From: Vampirovibrio sp.
Lineage (GTDB): Bacteria > Cyanobacteriota > Vampirovibrionia > Vampirovibrionales > JAJTHC01
Direction: 5' to 3'
Assembly (NCBI GenBank): GCA_024998755.1
Contig: JACEUU010000003.1
Coordinates: forward strand, 1,054,001 to 1,118,000
Length of the DNA stretch: 64,000 nucleotides
Below, in pieces: positions 27,089 through 36,412 of this stretch. A program made the position numbers and the translations under genes. The first letter of the stretch is position 1; each line of letters starts with the position of its first letter. The notes beneath the pieces are model-generated. The model was not told the DNA's origin. It made no database searches and saw nothing but the letters and a program-made list of their open reading frames with translations.

Positions 27089-27204
27089 ACTCTTTGAAAT
27101 GGTGTCATGACATTCCCCCCACAATCACGCTGAACCACTGGTTCAGAGTGATTGTTTTTTGAGGTATGTATCAAATTGTAACAAAAGGTCAATATCCACA
27201 TAAT

Positions 27205-27221
27205 GATTGTTTTTATTAAGG
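27205..27221 (+). promoter_or_regulatory. shared upstream motif GATTGTTTTTATTAAGG (copy 2)
   Basis: Identical to 25759-25775; lies 168 bp before the ATG of the 27390 gene. Confidence 0.4.
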
Positions 27222-27389
27222 CATGAGCTGCAACCGACACTTCCATTTGTTAGCTGCACGGAAGCCATTGGTTTCAACACAATGGATTGTACTTAGAAAG
27301 AAACCCCTGTTCCTGTTTACTAGAAAATATGTCTACCCTGTTTAACCCCAAATGAGAGAAAACGAAACCCTTAGAAGGACAATACAACA

Positions 27390-29243
27390 ATGATGATGAC
27401 AAGTATCCCTGGCTATAGCCTACCCGCCCTACCTGCTTCGAACTATAATTACGGAGCAAGACCTACCACCACTGCTAACCCTGAGTATGGTAGTGCATGG
27501 AAAACCGCTGTTACTACACCTATTTCAAACAGTGCTAGCCAGCACAACAACACTTATTCAAACGTAGACAACAAGCTAAACCAGTATGATGGTAGAAGCT
27601 TAGCTCAAACTTATGCTCCAACTTCTAACAGTGCTAGCCAGCACAACAACACTTATTCAAACGTAGACAACAAGCTAAACCAGTATGATGGTAGAAGCTT
27701 AGCTCAAACTTATGCTCCAACTTCTAACAGTGCTAGCCAGCACAACAACACTTATTCAAACGTAGACAACAAGCTAAACCAGTATGATGGTAGAAGCTTA
27801 GCTCAAACTTATGCTCCAACTTCTAACAGTGCTAGCCAGCACAACAACACTTATTCAAACGTAGACAACAAGCTAAACCAGTACGATGGTAGAAGCTATG
27901 CCTACAACCCAACGGCTAACAGTGCTAGCCAGTACAACAATACTTATTCAAATGTAGACAACAAGCTAAACCAGTACGATGGTAGAAGCTATGCCTACAA
28001 CCCAACGGCTAACAGTGCTAGCCAGTACAACAATGCTTATTCAAATGTAGACAACAAGCTAAACCAGTACGATGGTAGAAGCTATGCCTACAACCCAACG
28101 GCTAACACCAGCATAGATAACAGCCGTTATGCTTACAACCCTACCTATAGCCCTACCTCTAACACCGCAGTACAAGACACCACTTACAATAATGATATCA
28201 ATCAAAAGTTACAGCAGTATTTAAACCAAACCTTGACTAATAATACAGCTAATGTTGATGTTGCTGTTGATAACCGTCAATTGAGCCAAGCACAGTACAC
28301 TCAAAATACGGCTAATATTGACAACAATTTGTTGGCTTATTACAACCCTATTACCAATACTTATAACTTCCCGCCTGTACCCCCTAACTATCCGCCCGTA
28401 CCCCCTAACTATCCACCTGAAAAACCGCCTGAAAAAAAGGGTAGCTTCCCTTGGTTACCTGTAGGGTTAGGTGTTGCTGGTTTAGCTGCTTTTTTAATCT
28501 TCGGCAACAAGAAACATAAACCACCTACTGAAACACCTCCTACTGAAACACATCCTAAAACTCCTAAAACTCCTAAAACTCCTGATACCCCTGAACCTCA
28601 TGTACCTGAAACACCTGAACCTGAAACACCTCATAAATTAAATCGCTATCATATTTATGGAGATCCGTATATTACAGTTAATGGTGGCAGTGTGATAGAA
28701 CACAAAGCTGGTATTAAGAAACTAGGAGGCACTGCGACTGTTCCTCTCGGTAAAACCGATGCAGGTACTAACGTTTCTGCTACCTATGTACGTTCACTTG
28801 TAGACGGTAAACACGGTTCAATGGAGTCAATCAAAAAATTAAAAATTGATTTCCCCGATGGCAAAGCTATTGCGATAGATACTGGAAAGGCAGGTACATT
28901 CGCCTACATTGGAGATGAAAAAATTAGTCTTGAAAAGAATGGAAAATACCAGTCTGGTAACCAAACCATTTGTATTGAAAATGGTAGACTAACCATTACC
29001 TCTGAAGACTCATCCGAGGTCTTCACGGTAAAACTAGGGAAGTACACAAGTCCTAAAAATCAGAAGGATTTAGGTAAGTACTTCTTAGAACTCGACGCAA
29101 AAGTTGGCGATTTCGTCAATGGTGTATTCGATGAGTCTGAAGTTAAAAGTACTGGAAGTAGGATTAATTCTGAACCTTCAAGAAATAACCGTACTAGCGA
29201 AACATTCGTTGCTTCTAACGCTGGCGATAGCGAAGATGTTTAA
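27390..29243 (+). CDS. Asn/Tyr-rich tandem-repeat protein with membrane anchor and C-terminal beta domain
   Basis: 617 residues, no signal peptide, triple-ATG start 10 nt after AAGGA. Residues ~45-245 are six units of 31-33 residues built on NSASQHNNTYSNVDNKLNQY; the first four carry DGRSLAQTYAPT, the later ones YAYNPTA. A Pro-rich stretch (NYPPVPPNYPP) leads into one membrane helix, LPVGLGVAGLAAFLIFGNKK (~355), then a TPETP-rich spacer. The C-terminal ~170 residues begin RYHIYGDPYITVNGGS, recalling the GDPH start of vWF-D-like or DUF1521 domains; that resemblance is weak. Function unknown; it looks like a stalk with an anchor and a folded head. Confidence 0.75.
   Translation: MMMTSIPGYSLPALPASNYNYGARPTTTANPEYGSAWKTAVTTPISNSASQHNNTYSNVDNKLNQYDGRSLAQTYAPTSNSASQHNNTYSNVDNKLNQYDGRSLAQTYAPTSNSASQHNNTYSNVDNKLNQYDGRSLAQTYAPTSNSASQHNNTYSNVDNKLNQYDGRSYAYNPTANSASQYNNTYSNVDNKLNQYDGRSYAYNPTANSASQYNNAYSNVDNKLNQYDGRSYAYNPTANTSIDNSRYAYNPTYSPTSNTAVQDTTYNNDINQKLQQYLNQTLTNNTANVDVAVDNRQLSQAQYTQNTANIDNNLLAYYNPITNTYNFPPVPPNYPPVPPNYPPEKPPEKKGSFPWLPVGLGVAGLAAFLIFGNKKHKPPTETPPTETHPKTPKTPKTPDTPEPHVPETPEPETPHKLNRYHIYGDPYITVNGGSVIEHKAGIKKLGGTATVPLGKTDAGTNVSATYVRSLVDGKHGSMESIKKLKIDFPDGKAIAIDTGKAGTFAYIGDEKISLEKNGKYQSGNQTICIENGRLTITSEDSSEVFTVKLGKYTSPKNQKDLGKYFLELDAKVGDFVNGVFDESEVKSTGSRINSEPSRNNRTSETFVASNAGDSEDV
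27525..28100 (+). repeat. 99/93-bp in-frame tandem repeat
   Basis: Six units. The first three are identical over 99 bp (spacing 27525, 27624, 27723, 27822), the later ones about 93 bp. Such near-identity suggests recent expansion or gene conversion. Confidence 0.9.
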
Positions 29244-29280
29244 GTCATAAATGTTAAATAAAAAAGTAACTTTAAAATAA

Positions 29281-29325
29281 TTAATCCCCCAGTTAGTACA
29301 CAACTAACTGGGGGGTTAATTTTGT
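29281..29325 (+). terminator. rho-independent terminator
   Basis: TTAATCCCCCAGTTAGT / ACTAACTGGGGGGTTAA, a 17-bp stem with a 5-nt loop, then TTTTGTTA; about 40 bp after the preceding stop. Confidence 0.85.
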
Positions 29326-29549
29326 TACAGGTGTGTTACAAAGGCAACTTTAATTCAATAACTGCTTTTATTAAACCATAGTAACGCTTTAACCTTCGGG
29401 TTACAGGTTACTGAAATAAAAAATGACATCGCCCTTTTTTATTCAGAAAATTTTTCCCTGTTACTAACACTTAAATTTACCATTGTAAATTAAGATCTTT
29501 TACCTTGAACCAAGACAAATCAATAACAAGAAAGAGAGACTCCACGACA

Positions 29550-30746
29550 ATGAGTTACACTAATATTACTCCTAGGTACAATATCCCTCAGCAATATGCA
29601 CAAGCTCCTCAATACCAACAACAAGCCCCTCAGCAGTATGCACAAGCTGCTACTCAATACCAACAACAAGGCCCTCAGCAGTATGCACAAGCTCCTCAAT
29701 ACCAACAACAAGGCCCTCAGCAGTATGCACAAGCTCCTCAATACCAAGCACCCCCTCAGTTTGGGTATGATCGTCCTGATGCACGCCCTGATTATAATCA
29801 AGCCCCAACACCTCAATCCAACTACCAGCCTCAAGGCTTTTCCAGAGTGAGCCAAAATGGCGTTTGGAACAACGCTCAAGCCAGAAATAATTATGACTTA
29901 TCTCAAACCAACACGGGCTATGGCACTAACCGTTTAGATATCGCTTCAGGTGCAGGTAAATTGTTCCAAACTGGTGGTTTTTCTAACACAGTAAACAACC
30001 AAGGGTCTGGTTCTTTAGAAGCCCTCCAAGAAAAAAGTACTTGGGCTATTGCTAACAGCGTAAACAACGGACCGTTCAAAATTTTACAGAGAGAAACCTA
30101 CGGTTCTTTCGCTAACGTTAGAGGCGGTGGCGAAGTAACCCAAGATAAATTTGGGTATGGTACTACATGGGTAGGCCAAGGTTCTGGTGCTACTGTTAAC
30201 CAAACCAATGGGTATAATGCCACTGTTTACACTCAAGGAGCAGGTGTTACTGTGAACCAAGATAAAGTAGAATACGGTACATTTGTACAAAACCAAGGTG
30301 GCGGTACGTTTAACCAAAACGCTGGCTACCAAAACTTAGGTTTCGTATCAAATGCTGGCGGTACTTATAACCAAACAGGCTTAAACAACGCCTTCCAAGC
30401 ACAAAACAGTGGTGTTACTACCAATCAAAATGGTACTAGCAGCTTGGCTTACTTAATTAATAGCGGTTCAACCTTGAACCAACAAGGTGGAACTTGGGCT
30501 ACAGCCGTACAGCACGGTGGTGGGTCTAAAATTTACCAAGGCAACACCATCAACGATGGGTATGTTATTGGTGGTAGTTCCACCATTGACCAAGGTAGTG
30601 CAACCGCTTTCCGCAACCGGTTAGTCAACACAGGCGATTCTAAATTCAGCCAAAACGCCGTGAGCGATAACATCATCTGGAACAACGGTGGTGGTGTAGA
30701 TGGTTCGCAAACCAGCAGCAGTGGCGTAAACTGGGCAATGCTCTAA
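29550..30746 (+). CDS. curlin-like repeat protein with Gln-rich N-terminus
   Basis: 398 residues from the ATG at 29550 (AGAGAG 11 nt upstream). Residues ~10-70 repeat PQQYAQAPQYQQQ four times. From about 100 to the end, a 19-22-residue unit recurs at least nine times with the pattern GxTxNQ-G-N/Q (GATVNQTNGYNATVYTQGAG, GVTVNQDKVEYGTFVQNQGG, GTFNQNAGY). This Gly, Asn, Gln spacing is typical of curlin repeats, which stack as cross-beta amyloid. No signal peptide and no csgB/E/F/G genes are visible, so the secretion route is unclear. A related protein is at 41718-43055. Confidence 0.75.
   Translation: MSYTNITPRYNIPQQYAQAPQYQQQAPQQYAQAATQYQQQGPQQYAQAPQYQQQGPQQYAQAPQYQAPPQFGYDRPDARPDYNQAPTPQSNYQPQGFSRVSQNGVWNNAQARNNYDLSQTNTGYGTNRLDIASGAGKLFQTGGFSNTVNNQGSGSLEALQEKSTWAIANSVNNGPFKILQRETYGSFANVRGGGEVTQDKFGYGTTWVGQGSGATVNQTNGYNATVYTQGAGVTVNQDKVEYGTFVQNQGGGTFNQNAGYQNLGFVSNAGGTYNQTGLNNAFQAQNSGVTTNQNGTSSLAYLINSGSTLNQQGGTWATAVQHGGGSKIYQGNTINDGYVIGGSSTIDQGSATAFRNRLVNTGDSKFSQNAVSDNIIWNNGGGVDGSQTSSSGVNWAML
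29585..29760 (+). repeat. short Gln-rich in-frame tandem repeat
   Basis: Units of 39-42 bp encoding PQQYAQAPQYQQQ, four copies. Confidence 0.85.
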
Positions 30747-30772
30747 ACCCCGGCTTCAACTTTTTAACAATG

Positions 30773-30822
30773 CTCCCTCCTCCCGATTTTACCTAATCGA
30801 GAGGGGGGCTTTGCTTTGTTTA
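30773..30822 (+). terminator. rho-independent terminator
   Basis: CCTCCCGATT / AATCGAGAGGGGGG hairpin followed by CTTTGCTTTG, about 30 bp after the curlin-like gene. Confidence 0.65.
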
Positions 30823-30836
30823 TACCCATTTTCAGG

Positions 30837-31124
30837 CTCAACGCCCTATTCATTCATTGATTATCGTTCCCAGCTTTAGCTGGCTGGTTTGTCATGGGAC
30901 TGCTGTTTGGCAGCCCCCCGACACGCTTTTTAATTTTTTTAGACAAATTCAGGGGTAAGCCCCTCGGAAAAACCGCCCGAAAAAAACACCCTCCTATGCC
31001 ACTACGGGCATATGACGGAGAGATGCTTTTTTCGCCCATTCGGTAGACGGAACGCATCGGCGACTGCAGGGCAAACGCGATGGTCGTTCCTACTGGTTGG
31101 TAAGCCATTCAATCTAAGAATCGG
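30837..31124 (+). repeat. structured 3'-flanking repeat, family R1 copy A
   Basis: About 280 bp homologous to 54012-54277 and 55328-55592. Landmarks are TCGTTCC near both ends, a GGGACTG...CAGCCCC hairpin, TTCAGGGG..GCCCCT, TGCCACTACGGGCA and a CATCG...CGATG stem. It lies between the curlin-like gene and the end of the helicase gene, same orientation relative to the upstream plus-strand gene as copies B and C. It is the most diverged copy. No gene within it. Confidence 0.85.
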
Positions 31125-31142
31125 AATTACGCATCCAAACTA

Positions 31143-34100
31143 TTATTTTTTCGCTAACCGAAACAACAGGGTGGGGGCGGTTTTTTCTTGTCGGCTATTC
31201 CACGGGTTTTTATAGGTTTCATGGGCAGAAAGAAATACCCCCCGCTTCGCCCTAGTAATGCCCACATACAAAAGTCTCGCTTCTTCTTCCAACACCAAGC
31301 GTTTTTGTCCCACACAAGCCGCATCAAACATCGCCTCTTCGTAGGCAAAACCTTCATGCAACTGTTTTTCCAATAACCCCAACCGTACCGCAATTTGTTC
31401 AGGTTCTTTCAATCGTACTTGTGCCAGTTCTTCTGAAAATTCTCGTTGCGTTAAAAACGGCAAAAAGACAAAATCAAATTCTGCCCCCTTGCTTTTATGT
31501 AGCGTCATCACCTGCACCGCCGTGGTTTCAGGAGCAACCGCATCATCGTCTTCCGATTCTTCCGCTAATGTTCCACCTTTTAGCAACCCGAGGGCTTCTT
31601 CCGTAAATAATTTGAGCGATTTAGCACTGTTACCCGCTTGGGCAAAATACCGCAACACCACTTCCAGCGGGGCTAAGCTTTCAAACGCCATGGCACCCCC
31701 AACCCCTGTAGGCGTGCTGGTTTGTTGCCAAGCCCCATCTGCCATGCCATAGTGGGTTAACGCCCTATTGGCTTGTAACGCCACCAAATACCCGTTAGAC
31801 CTATCCACCACGCCCGTAAACAGATGTTCGCTCATGCGTAAAATCAGCGTTGAAAGCTGAGACCCGCCCACTTCTCGGTTAAAATCATGGAAATCGTAAT
31901 ACCATTGCGTCAAAAAGGGTAGCTCTTCGGGCAATTCATCGACTGGTAAGGCAAAGAGGGGGGTGGCTTCCAAAAATGCTTCGATTGTTTCAATCATCTC
32001 TTCGTCGTGGTCTGCCACGCACGCCAGTTGGGCTAATCGAAATGCCCGATAGGTGGCTAACCGATGTTTCGCTTCCGAAGGGTTGTTCAGCACCTGTAAG
32101 TACGCTTGTACCACTTCAAACACGGGCGAAACCGTCATTTTTTCGGCTTGTGTTAGGGTAAGAATTTCTCGTTCTTGTAGGTATTGTGCCACCTGCAACG
32201 CCCCATTGTTGGAACGTGTCAACACCGCAAACGAAGCAGTCGGATGCTGGGCTTGTAGGCGTTTAATTTGTTGAGTTATCCAGCTGAGTTCATCGACCTG
32301 TTTGGGGAAGCTTTCCGTGGTGATGGGCTCTAAGAGTGTTGGGTTTTTGCCCGCCGTGCCTTCTAACAAGGTCGGTAAAAAAGCGTTTTTCAATTCGGGT
32401 TGATACTTGGGGGCTTCCAGCAGCCAATGGTTTGCCAAGGCGACAATTTCCAACGCACAACGGTTGCTATGGGTCATTAAAACGTTGGTTTGGGCGGATT
32501 GTATAAAGTCTCGAAACACCGAAGGGTCTGCGGCGGAAAACGTTGTGGTGATAGATTGATTGGTATCGCCTGTACGAATTAAATTGGGGTTTTCTCCGCC
32601 CAAGAGGGCAAATAGGCGTTGCAGTAGCTTGGAAGAGTCTTGAGCTTCGTCTTCCATTAAATAGCTAAACTGGGTTTGATAATGCGTGCGAACATCCTCG
32701 TTATTTTCTAGCAAGGTAACGCTTAGCAGAATTAAATCTGTAAAATCAAGCATATTAGCTTTTTGTAGCAAGCCTTGATATGCTTCAAAGGCTTTACCTA
32801 ACTGCGTTAGCTTTGGTTTTTTGGTACGTTCGCCTTCTTTAACAAGGGCTTCAGGCGAAAGGCGTAACTGCTTGGCTTGCCCAATAGCAGACCCGACTGT
32901 TTTCTTCCAAACTTCAAACGTACCACTGCCTTCAACAGGGGCAAACGTGGCTTGTGCAGCTTGATGTAGTAACAGTTCCTGCTGAAATTCATCCACCATT
33001 TGCAAGGGTTGATTGGTTAAATCCAGCCCCAAACGGCTAGCGTGGTTGCGTTCGGTTAAAATCCGAAACGCTAAGGCATGAATGGTTGAAACCATCGGCA
33101 AGGTGCTAATGCCAGCGGGTTGTAGCTTGGCTTTTAATCGGTCTAACAACGTGCGTGCGGCAGATTCCATGTACGTTAGCACTAAGATTGAGCGAGGCGG
33201 CGTACCTCGGCGAATGAGTTCTAAAATCAGTTCGACGGTTACAAAGGTTTTCCCCGCCCCTGGTACGGCGGAAATAGCCAGCGTGCCTTGGGTGTAGCTT
33301 AGAATAGGGGATTGGTCTGTTCGCAACGTAGCTTGGGGAATGTTGGCTAATAAATCTGCCGAAGTTTGAGCATCTGCCAGTTCTACCACTTGCGTTAGGG
33401 CGGTATACAGTAGCGGTTCGGCTTCTGAAAACAACCGACCTTCCGCATCACGTTCCGAAGAAAAACAGCGTAATTGCTCGGTTGCCAAACTGCCCAGCTT
33501 TCGCAACACCGCCGCCCCCCGAACTTGTCGTTGCCATAAGGGGTTCGTTTTTAACGAAGTTTCAGGCGTTTCACCTTCAGCCACTTCAAAGCCGGCACTA
33601 TGCACCATGGCATTGTAAAGCGGGGCTTCATCGGTTCGTGTCCACTGGTCGTTCTGCACATCCAACCACCAAAAAACAGACCGGCGTAGTTCAAGGTCAA
33701 TCGCCTTTTGGGGGGTGGCAATTAGCAAGGCGTTGGGGTCTAATTCCCTTGGGGCATCAGGCGTATCAGCAACCGCTCCTAGTTTGGCTTGCCACAACCA
33801 CAACCGTTGAGCTTCCACCGTGTCGAATCCGCATTTTTTAGCCACATCGGTTTGTCGTGCCAAACTACGCACCAACAACGCCAATTCTGGAGCTTGTTCG
33901 CCCCCCCGCAATAGCGGATACAGCCACCTTGTTAGCGTATTGAGCAATTGGTCTTCTACCGCTAAACCTTGCATTTCTTCCAACCACACCCGAAATTCCG
34001 TATAGCGTTTTCGGCTAGAAAAATAGATCAGCTCGTCTTCAGGCAACATTTCTTCAGTGGGAAACAAAGCACTGCCCGTTTGTTCCGTTACCACCGCTTG

Positions 34101-35561
34101 CTGATGATGCACGGCTATACGATGAGCCAACGCATCTAACGTGAGGGCTTCGGTTTGTTGAAACCCCAAAACCACTGCCAACAATTGCCGAATTTCCAAC
34201 CGAGAAAGAGCAATTTTCCACGCACTGGCATTGACCAATTGCAAACAGTTGAGCAACGCTCTACCCAGTAACGTATCGGCTGGGCGTTGCGTACCACTGA
34301 GTACTTGAAACGGCACCCCAAGGCGTTTTAGCTGATAAAGATAAGGGGCTAAACTGAGCGTATCCGTGGTGGGTAGCACCCAAACCAGTTGCCCCAAAGA
34401 AAGCGACCCTTCGGTTATCGTTTTTTTTAGCTGAGCAATCACCGCATCTACCTGTTCTACTTGGGTGCGGGTAGGCATCATTAATTTGACGCTGGGATTT
34501 TGAAATCCGCCTTCGGGGATAGGCAACGATTGCCCCAACAATTTACCGTAAAGCCAAGCATAAAAAGAGGATTTGTTTTGTAGGGGCGAATTGCATTCGC
34601 TCGTTTCTTGGGTATTTATCGGGTGGATGCAATCCACCCCTACAGGTTGTAAAACCTGCGTTACGAGGGCTTCAACCACATTAAATTGTTGACACAACTG
34701 GCTTTTTAGGGCGATAGCTCCTTCAGGATGGGCGTTTAAATACCCCCTTCTTGCCCCCCCTTGCGGGTCAATGGTTAAGGCAATCGTTTGGGTTTCAGGC
34801 TGATGGGCTTGCCACGCAATAAACGCCTGTTGGGCGGGGGTGGTTTCATCTAAATCATCCACCAATAAATGAGCAATGGGGTAGCCACTATAAGGCGTAA
34901 AATAGGGTTCTTTTTCCAATAAAGAATGAAAAATATCCAGCTGTTTGTTGCTATCTAGCAATCGAATTTTATACGCCCATTTATCAAAGAGGGCTTCTAA
35001 TTTCGCCAATTCAGGCATATCTTCCACGCCCAACCACGCATCGCGAGCTTGCATTTCAGGACGGGCCAACCGATGTTCACTGCGTAGCCTTGCCCGCCGA
35101 ATCAGCTGACGAATCAGGGTTTTATCGGTCAACTGGTAGGCATCAAATACTTGCGGATGTTGGGCTTGGAATTGTTGCCAAAGCAGTTTGTACAGAAATT
35201 CCGATTCTTCCAGCCCTGTTAGTTCGGGTAGCACTTGCGTGAAGGTTTCAGTATCTGGGTAGGCTTGCAGTAGGCGGTTTTCCACCACGGGCCAAGTTTG
35301 GAATAGCAGGTTGCGTACCCATCCGCTGTAGGTGTAAACGGGAATATGCCCGAGGGGGGCGTTAACCAGCATGCGAAGTTGGTTGGCTAGTTTATATTGC
35401 AAAGCACTGTTTTGCATCAAAATCAGCACGCTATCGCTACGCACCGTTGGGGTGTTGAGTAAGGTGGCGGCGTGGTTGAGCAGGGCGGTGGTTTTCCCGC
35501 TACGAGGGTCGCCTTCCCAACAGAATAGGCTTTTGGGTTGAGGGATGGCAGTTCTAATCAT
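31143..35561 (-). CDS. double superfamily-1 helicase (AddB/RecC-like half fused to UvrD/Rep helicase)
   Basis: 1472 residues with two complete-looking SF1 cores. The N-terminal half has Walker A GDPRSGKTT (17-25), Walker B HLLVDDLDETT and DPQGGARRGYL, then KLMMPTRTQVEQVDAVIAQL. The C-terminal half has Walker A AVPGAGKTF (~765), DEAQDSSKLLQR, GDTNQSITTTF, VMTLHKSKGAEFD and LLYVGITRAKRG, the UvrD/Rep/AddA set. No nuclease domain is visible at the end. Its ATG overlaps the mntA stop (ATGA), so it is translationally coupled to the hepT-mntA pair. Residues ~305-326 are encoded by an in-frame palindromic repeat. A general recombination/repair role or a defence role are both possible. Confidence 0.85.
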   Translation of the reverse strand: MIRTAIPQPKSLFCWEGDPRSGKTTALLNHAATLLNTPTVRSDSVLILMQNSALQYKLANQLRMLVNAPLGHIPVYTYSGWVRNLLFQTWPVVENRLLQAYPDTETFTQVLPELTGLEESEFLYKLLWQQFQAQHPQVFDAYQLTDKTLIRQLIRRARLRSEHRLARPEMQARDAWLGVEDMPELAKLEALFDKWAYKIRLLDSNKQLDIFHSLLEKEPYFTPYSGYPIAHLLVDDLDETTPAQQAFIAWQAHQPETQTIALTIDPQGGARRGYLNAHPEGAIALKSQLCQQFNVVEALVTQVLQPVGVDCIHPINTQETSECNSPLQNKSSFYAWLYGKLLGQSLPIPEGGFQNPSVKLMMPTRTQVEQVDAVIAQLKKTITEGSLSLGQLVWVLPTTDTLSLAPYLYQLKRLGVPFQVLSGTQRPADTLLGRALLNCLQLVNASAWKIALSRLEIRQLLAVVLGFQQTEALTLDALAHRIAVHHQQAVVTEQTGSALFPTEEMLPEDELIYFSSRKRYTEFRVWLEEMQGLAVEDQLLNTLTRWLYPLLRGGEQAPELALLVRSLARQTDVAKKCGFDTVEAQRLWLWQAKLGAVADTPDAPRELDPNALLIATPQKAIDLELRRSVFWWLDVQNDQWTRTDEAPLYNAMVHSAGFEVAEGETPETSLKTNPLWQRQVRGAAVLRKLGSLATEQLRCFSSERDAEGRLFSEAEPLLYTALTQVVELADAQTSADLLANIPQATLRTDQSPILSYTQGTLAISAVPGAGKTFVTVELILELIRRGTPPRSILVLTYMESAARTLLDRLKAKLQPAGISTLPMVSTIHALAFRILTERNHASRLGLDLTNQPLQMVDEFQQELLLHQAAQATFAPVEGSGTFEVWKKTVGSAIGQAKQLRLSPEALVKEGERTKKPKLTQLGKAFEAYQGLLQKANMLDFTDLILLSVTLLENNEDVRTHYQTQFSYLMEDEAQDSSKLLQRLFALLGGENPNLIRTGDTNQSITTTFSAADPSVFRDFIQSAQTNVLMTHSNRCALEIVALANHWLLEAPKYQPELKNAFLPTLLEGTAGKNPTLLEPITTESFPKQVDELSWITQQIKRLQAQHPTASFAVLTRSNNGALQVAQYLQEREILTLTQAEKMTVSPVFEVVQAYLQVLNNPSEAKHRLATYRAFRLAQLACVADHDEEMIETIEAFLEATPLFALPVDELPEELPFLTQWYYDFHDFNREVGGSQLSTLILRMSEHLFTGVVDRSNGYLVALQANRALTHYGMADGAWQQTSTPTGVGGAMAFESLAPLEVVLRYFAQAGNSAKSLKLFTEEALGLLKGGTLAEESEDDDAVAPETTAVQVMTLHKSKGAEFDFVFLPFLTQREFSEELAQVRLKEPEQIAVRLGLLEKQLHEGFAYEEAMFDAACVGQKRLVLEEEARLLYVGITRAKRGVFLSAHETYKNPWNSRQEKTAPTLLFRLAKK
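34579..34644. repeat. GTAGGGG double palindrome inserted in the helicase coding sequence
   Basis: 66 bp, a multiple of three. It contains GTAGGGGCGAATTGCATTCG, a spacer, then GGGTGGATGCAATCCACCCC plus TAC. The architecture matches the intergenic copy at 39857-39925. Translated in frame it gives PVGVDCIHPIN...ECNSPLQNK, unlike surrounding protein. Confidence 0.85.
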
Positions 35562-35860
35562 TGGTAAAAATCAATCAATTGAGACTCAATAGCCAGTTTA
35601 AATGGTTCGCTCAAGGTATACCAATCCACAATATCCACTTTAAACGGTAGGGGGGATTCTGAAAACGCTTCTTCTAATTCGGCAAGCTGATTGAACGTTA
35701 AAGGCTTACCGTTTTTAGCTTTCAAGCATAAATCTAAATCAGAAAACGGTTTTGGCGTGCCCTTCGCCCTTGAGCCAAAGACCCAAACATCACAATCGGC
35801 AGCAAGGGTTGCTAAAATAGTTGAAACAATCTGTTTTTGACTAGGTGTTAAATTAAGCAT
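35558..35860 (-). CDS. mntA: minimal nucleotidyltransferase antitoxin MntA
   Basis: 100 residues from the ATG at 35860; an in-frame TTG at 35875 would overlap hepT. The active-site motif GSRAKGTPKPFSDLDL fits GSx10DxD exactly. A third acidic residue is likely in FKVDIVDW. In characterised HepT/MntA pairs this enzyme AMPylates the tyrosine of the HEPN toxin and so silences it. It lies 7 bp after the hepT stop, and its own stop overlaps the ATG of the double-helicase gene, giving a three-gene unit. Confidence 0.9.
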   Translation of the reverse strand: MLNLTPSQKQIVSTILATLAADCDVWVFGSRAKGTPKPFSDLDLCLKAKNGKPLTFNQLAELEEAFSESPLPFKVDIVDWYTLSEPFKLAIESQLIDFYQ

Positions 35861-35867
35861 GGCAGGT

Positions 35868-36290
35868 TTATTCAATGGGTCTTTCCACTAGCTTGTTTCG
35901 TAAAAAGCGAACCTCTTCCACAAAATCAGGAATAATCGCAAATACTTTGCTAGCAGCCATTTCGCTGTAAGTGTGGCTAGTTGTCCCTCTTGCCTTCCGA
36001 TACAACTGCCATACATCCCACGAATTTTTCAACAAACCTTTTTCAGCCCCTGTCCGAATTAAATCAGGAAACGTCATTTCATCAAGAGCTACAGTAGAAG
36101 GTTCAGTGGCTTCCAAATACCGTTTCAAAAATTTATGGCTCAGTTCATAGGTATATTCAAACGCTTGAATACTGGCGGAACGAAGGAGCAAAGCCAACTG
36201 AACGTCTGTCTTTGCTAAGTCAGAATTTGCATAGGTTAAGCTTGTTTCTAATTGAGCAATCGCTTTGCTTAAAGATGAAAAATCTAACAT
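35868..36290 (-). CDS. hepT: HEPN toxin HepT (HI0074-type)
   Basis: 140 residues, all helical. The HEPN ribonuclease motif RX4HXY appears as RGTTSHTY in RKARGTTSHTYSE, including the Tyr that MntA modifies. The preceding FEYTYELSHKFLKRYLE and SWDVWQLYRKAR segments are typical of the HI0074 family, formerly annotated as nucleotidyltransferase substrate-binding proteins. In known pairs the toxin cleaves RNA. A good ribosome site (AAGGTG) lies 4 nt before the ATG. It is the first gene of a hepT-mntA-helicase unit and divergent from ffh. Confidence 0.9.
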   Translation of the reverse strand: MLDFSSLSKAIAQLETSLTYANSDLAKTDVQLALLLRSASIQAFEYTYELSHKFLKRYLEATEPSTVALDEMTFPDLIRTGAEKGLLKNSWDVWQLYRKARGTTSHTYSEMAASKVFAIIPDFVEEVRFLRNKLVERPIE

Positions 36291-36342
36291 AACACACCTT
36301 ATCTGTTGAGGAATTATTCCTTATTATTGTAACATGAATTCT

Positions 36343-36370
36343 TTGGCATACTCTCTGTTTGTGCTATGGT
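36343..36370 (+). promoter_or_regulatory. probable sigma-70 promoter of ffh
   Basis: TTGGCA (36343-36348) and TATGGT (36365-36370) separated by 16 bp, about 40 bp before the ffh start. Confidence 0.5.
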
Positions 36371-36412
36371 AAAAGCATCTTTTTTTCTATCGTAACAAGG
36401 TGATTTTAACCC

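Noticed and set aside
27525-28100. Possible CRISPR array
   Set aside because: Repeat units are contiguous, in frame and 93-99 bp without unique spacers; it is a protein tandem repeat.
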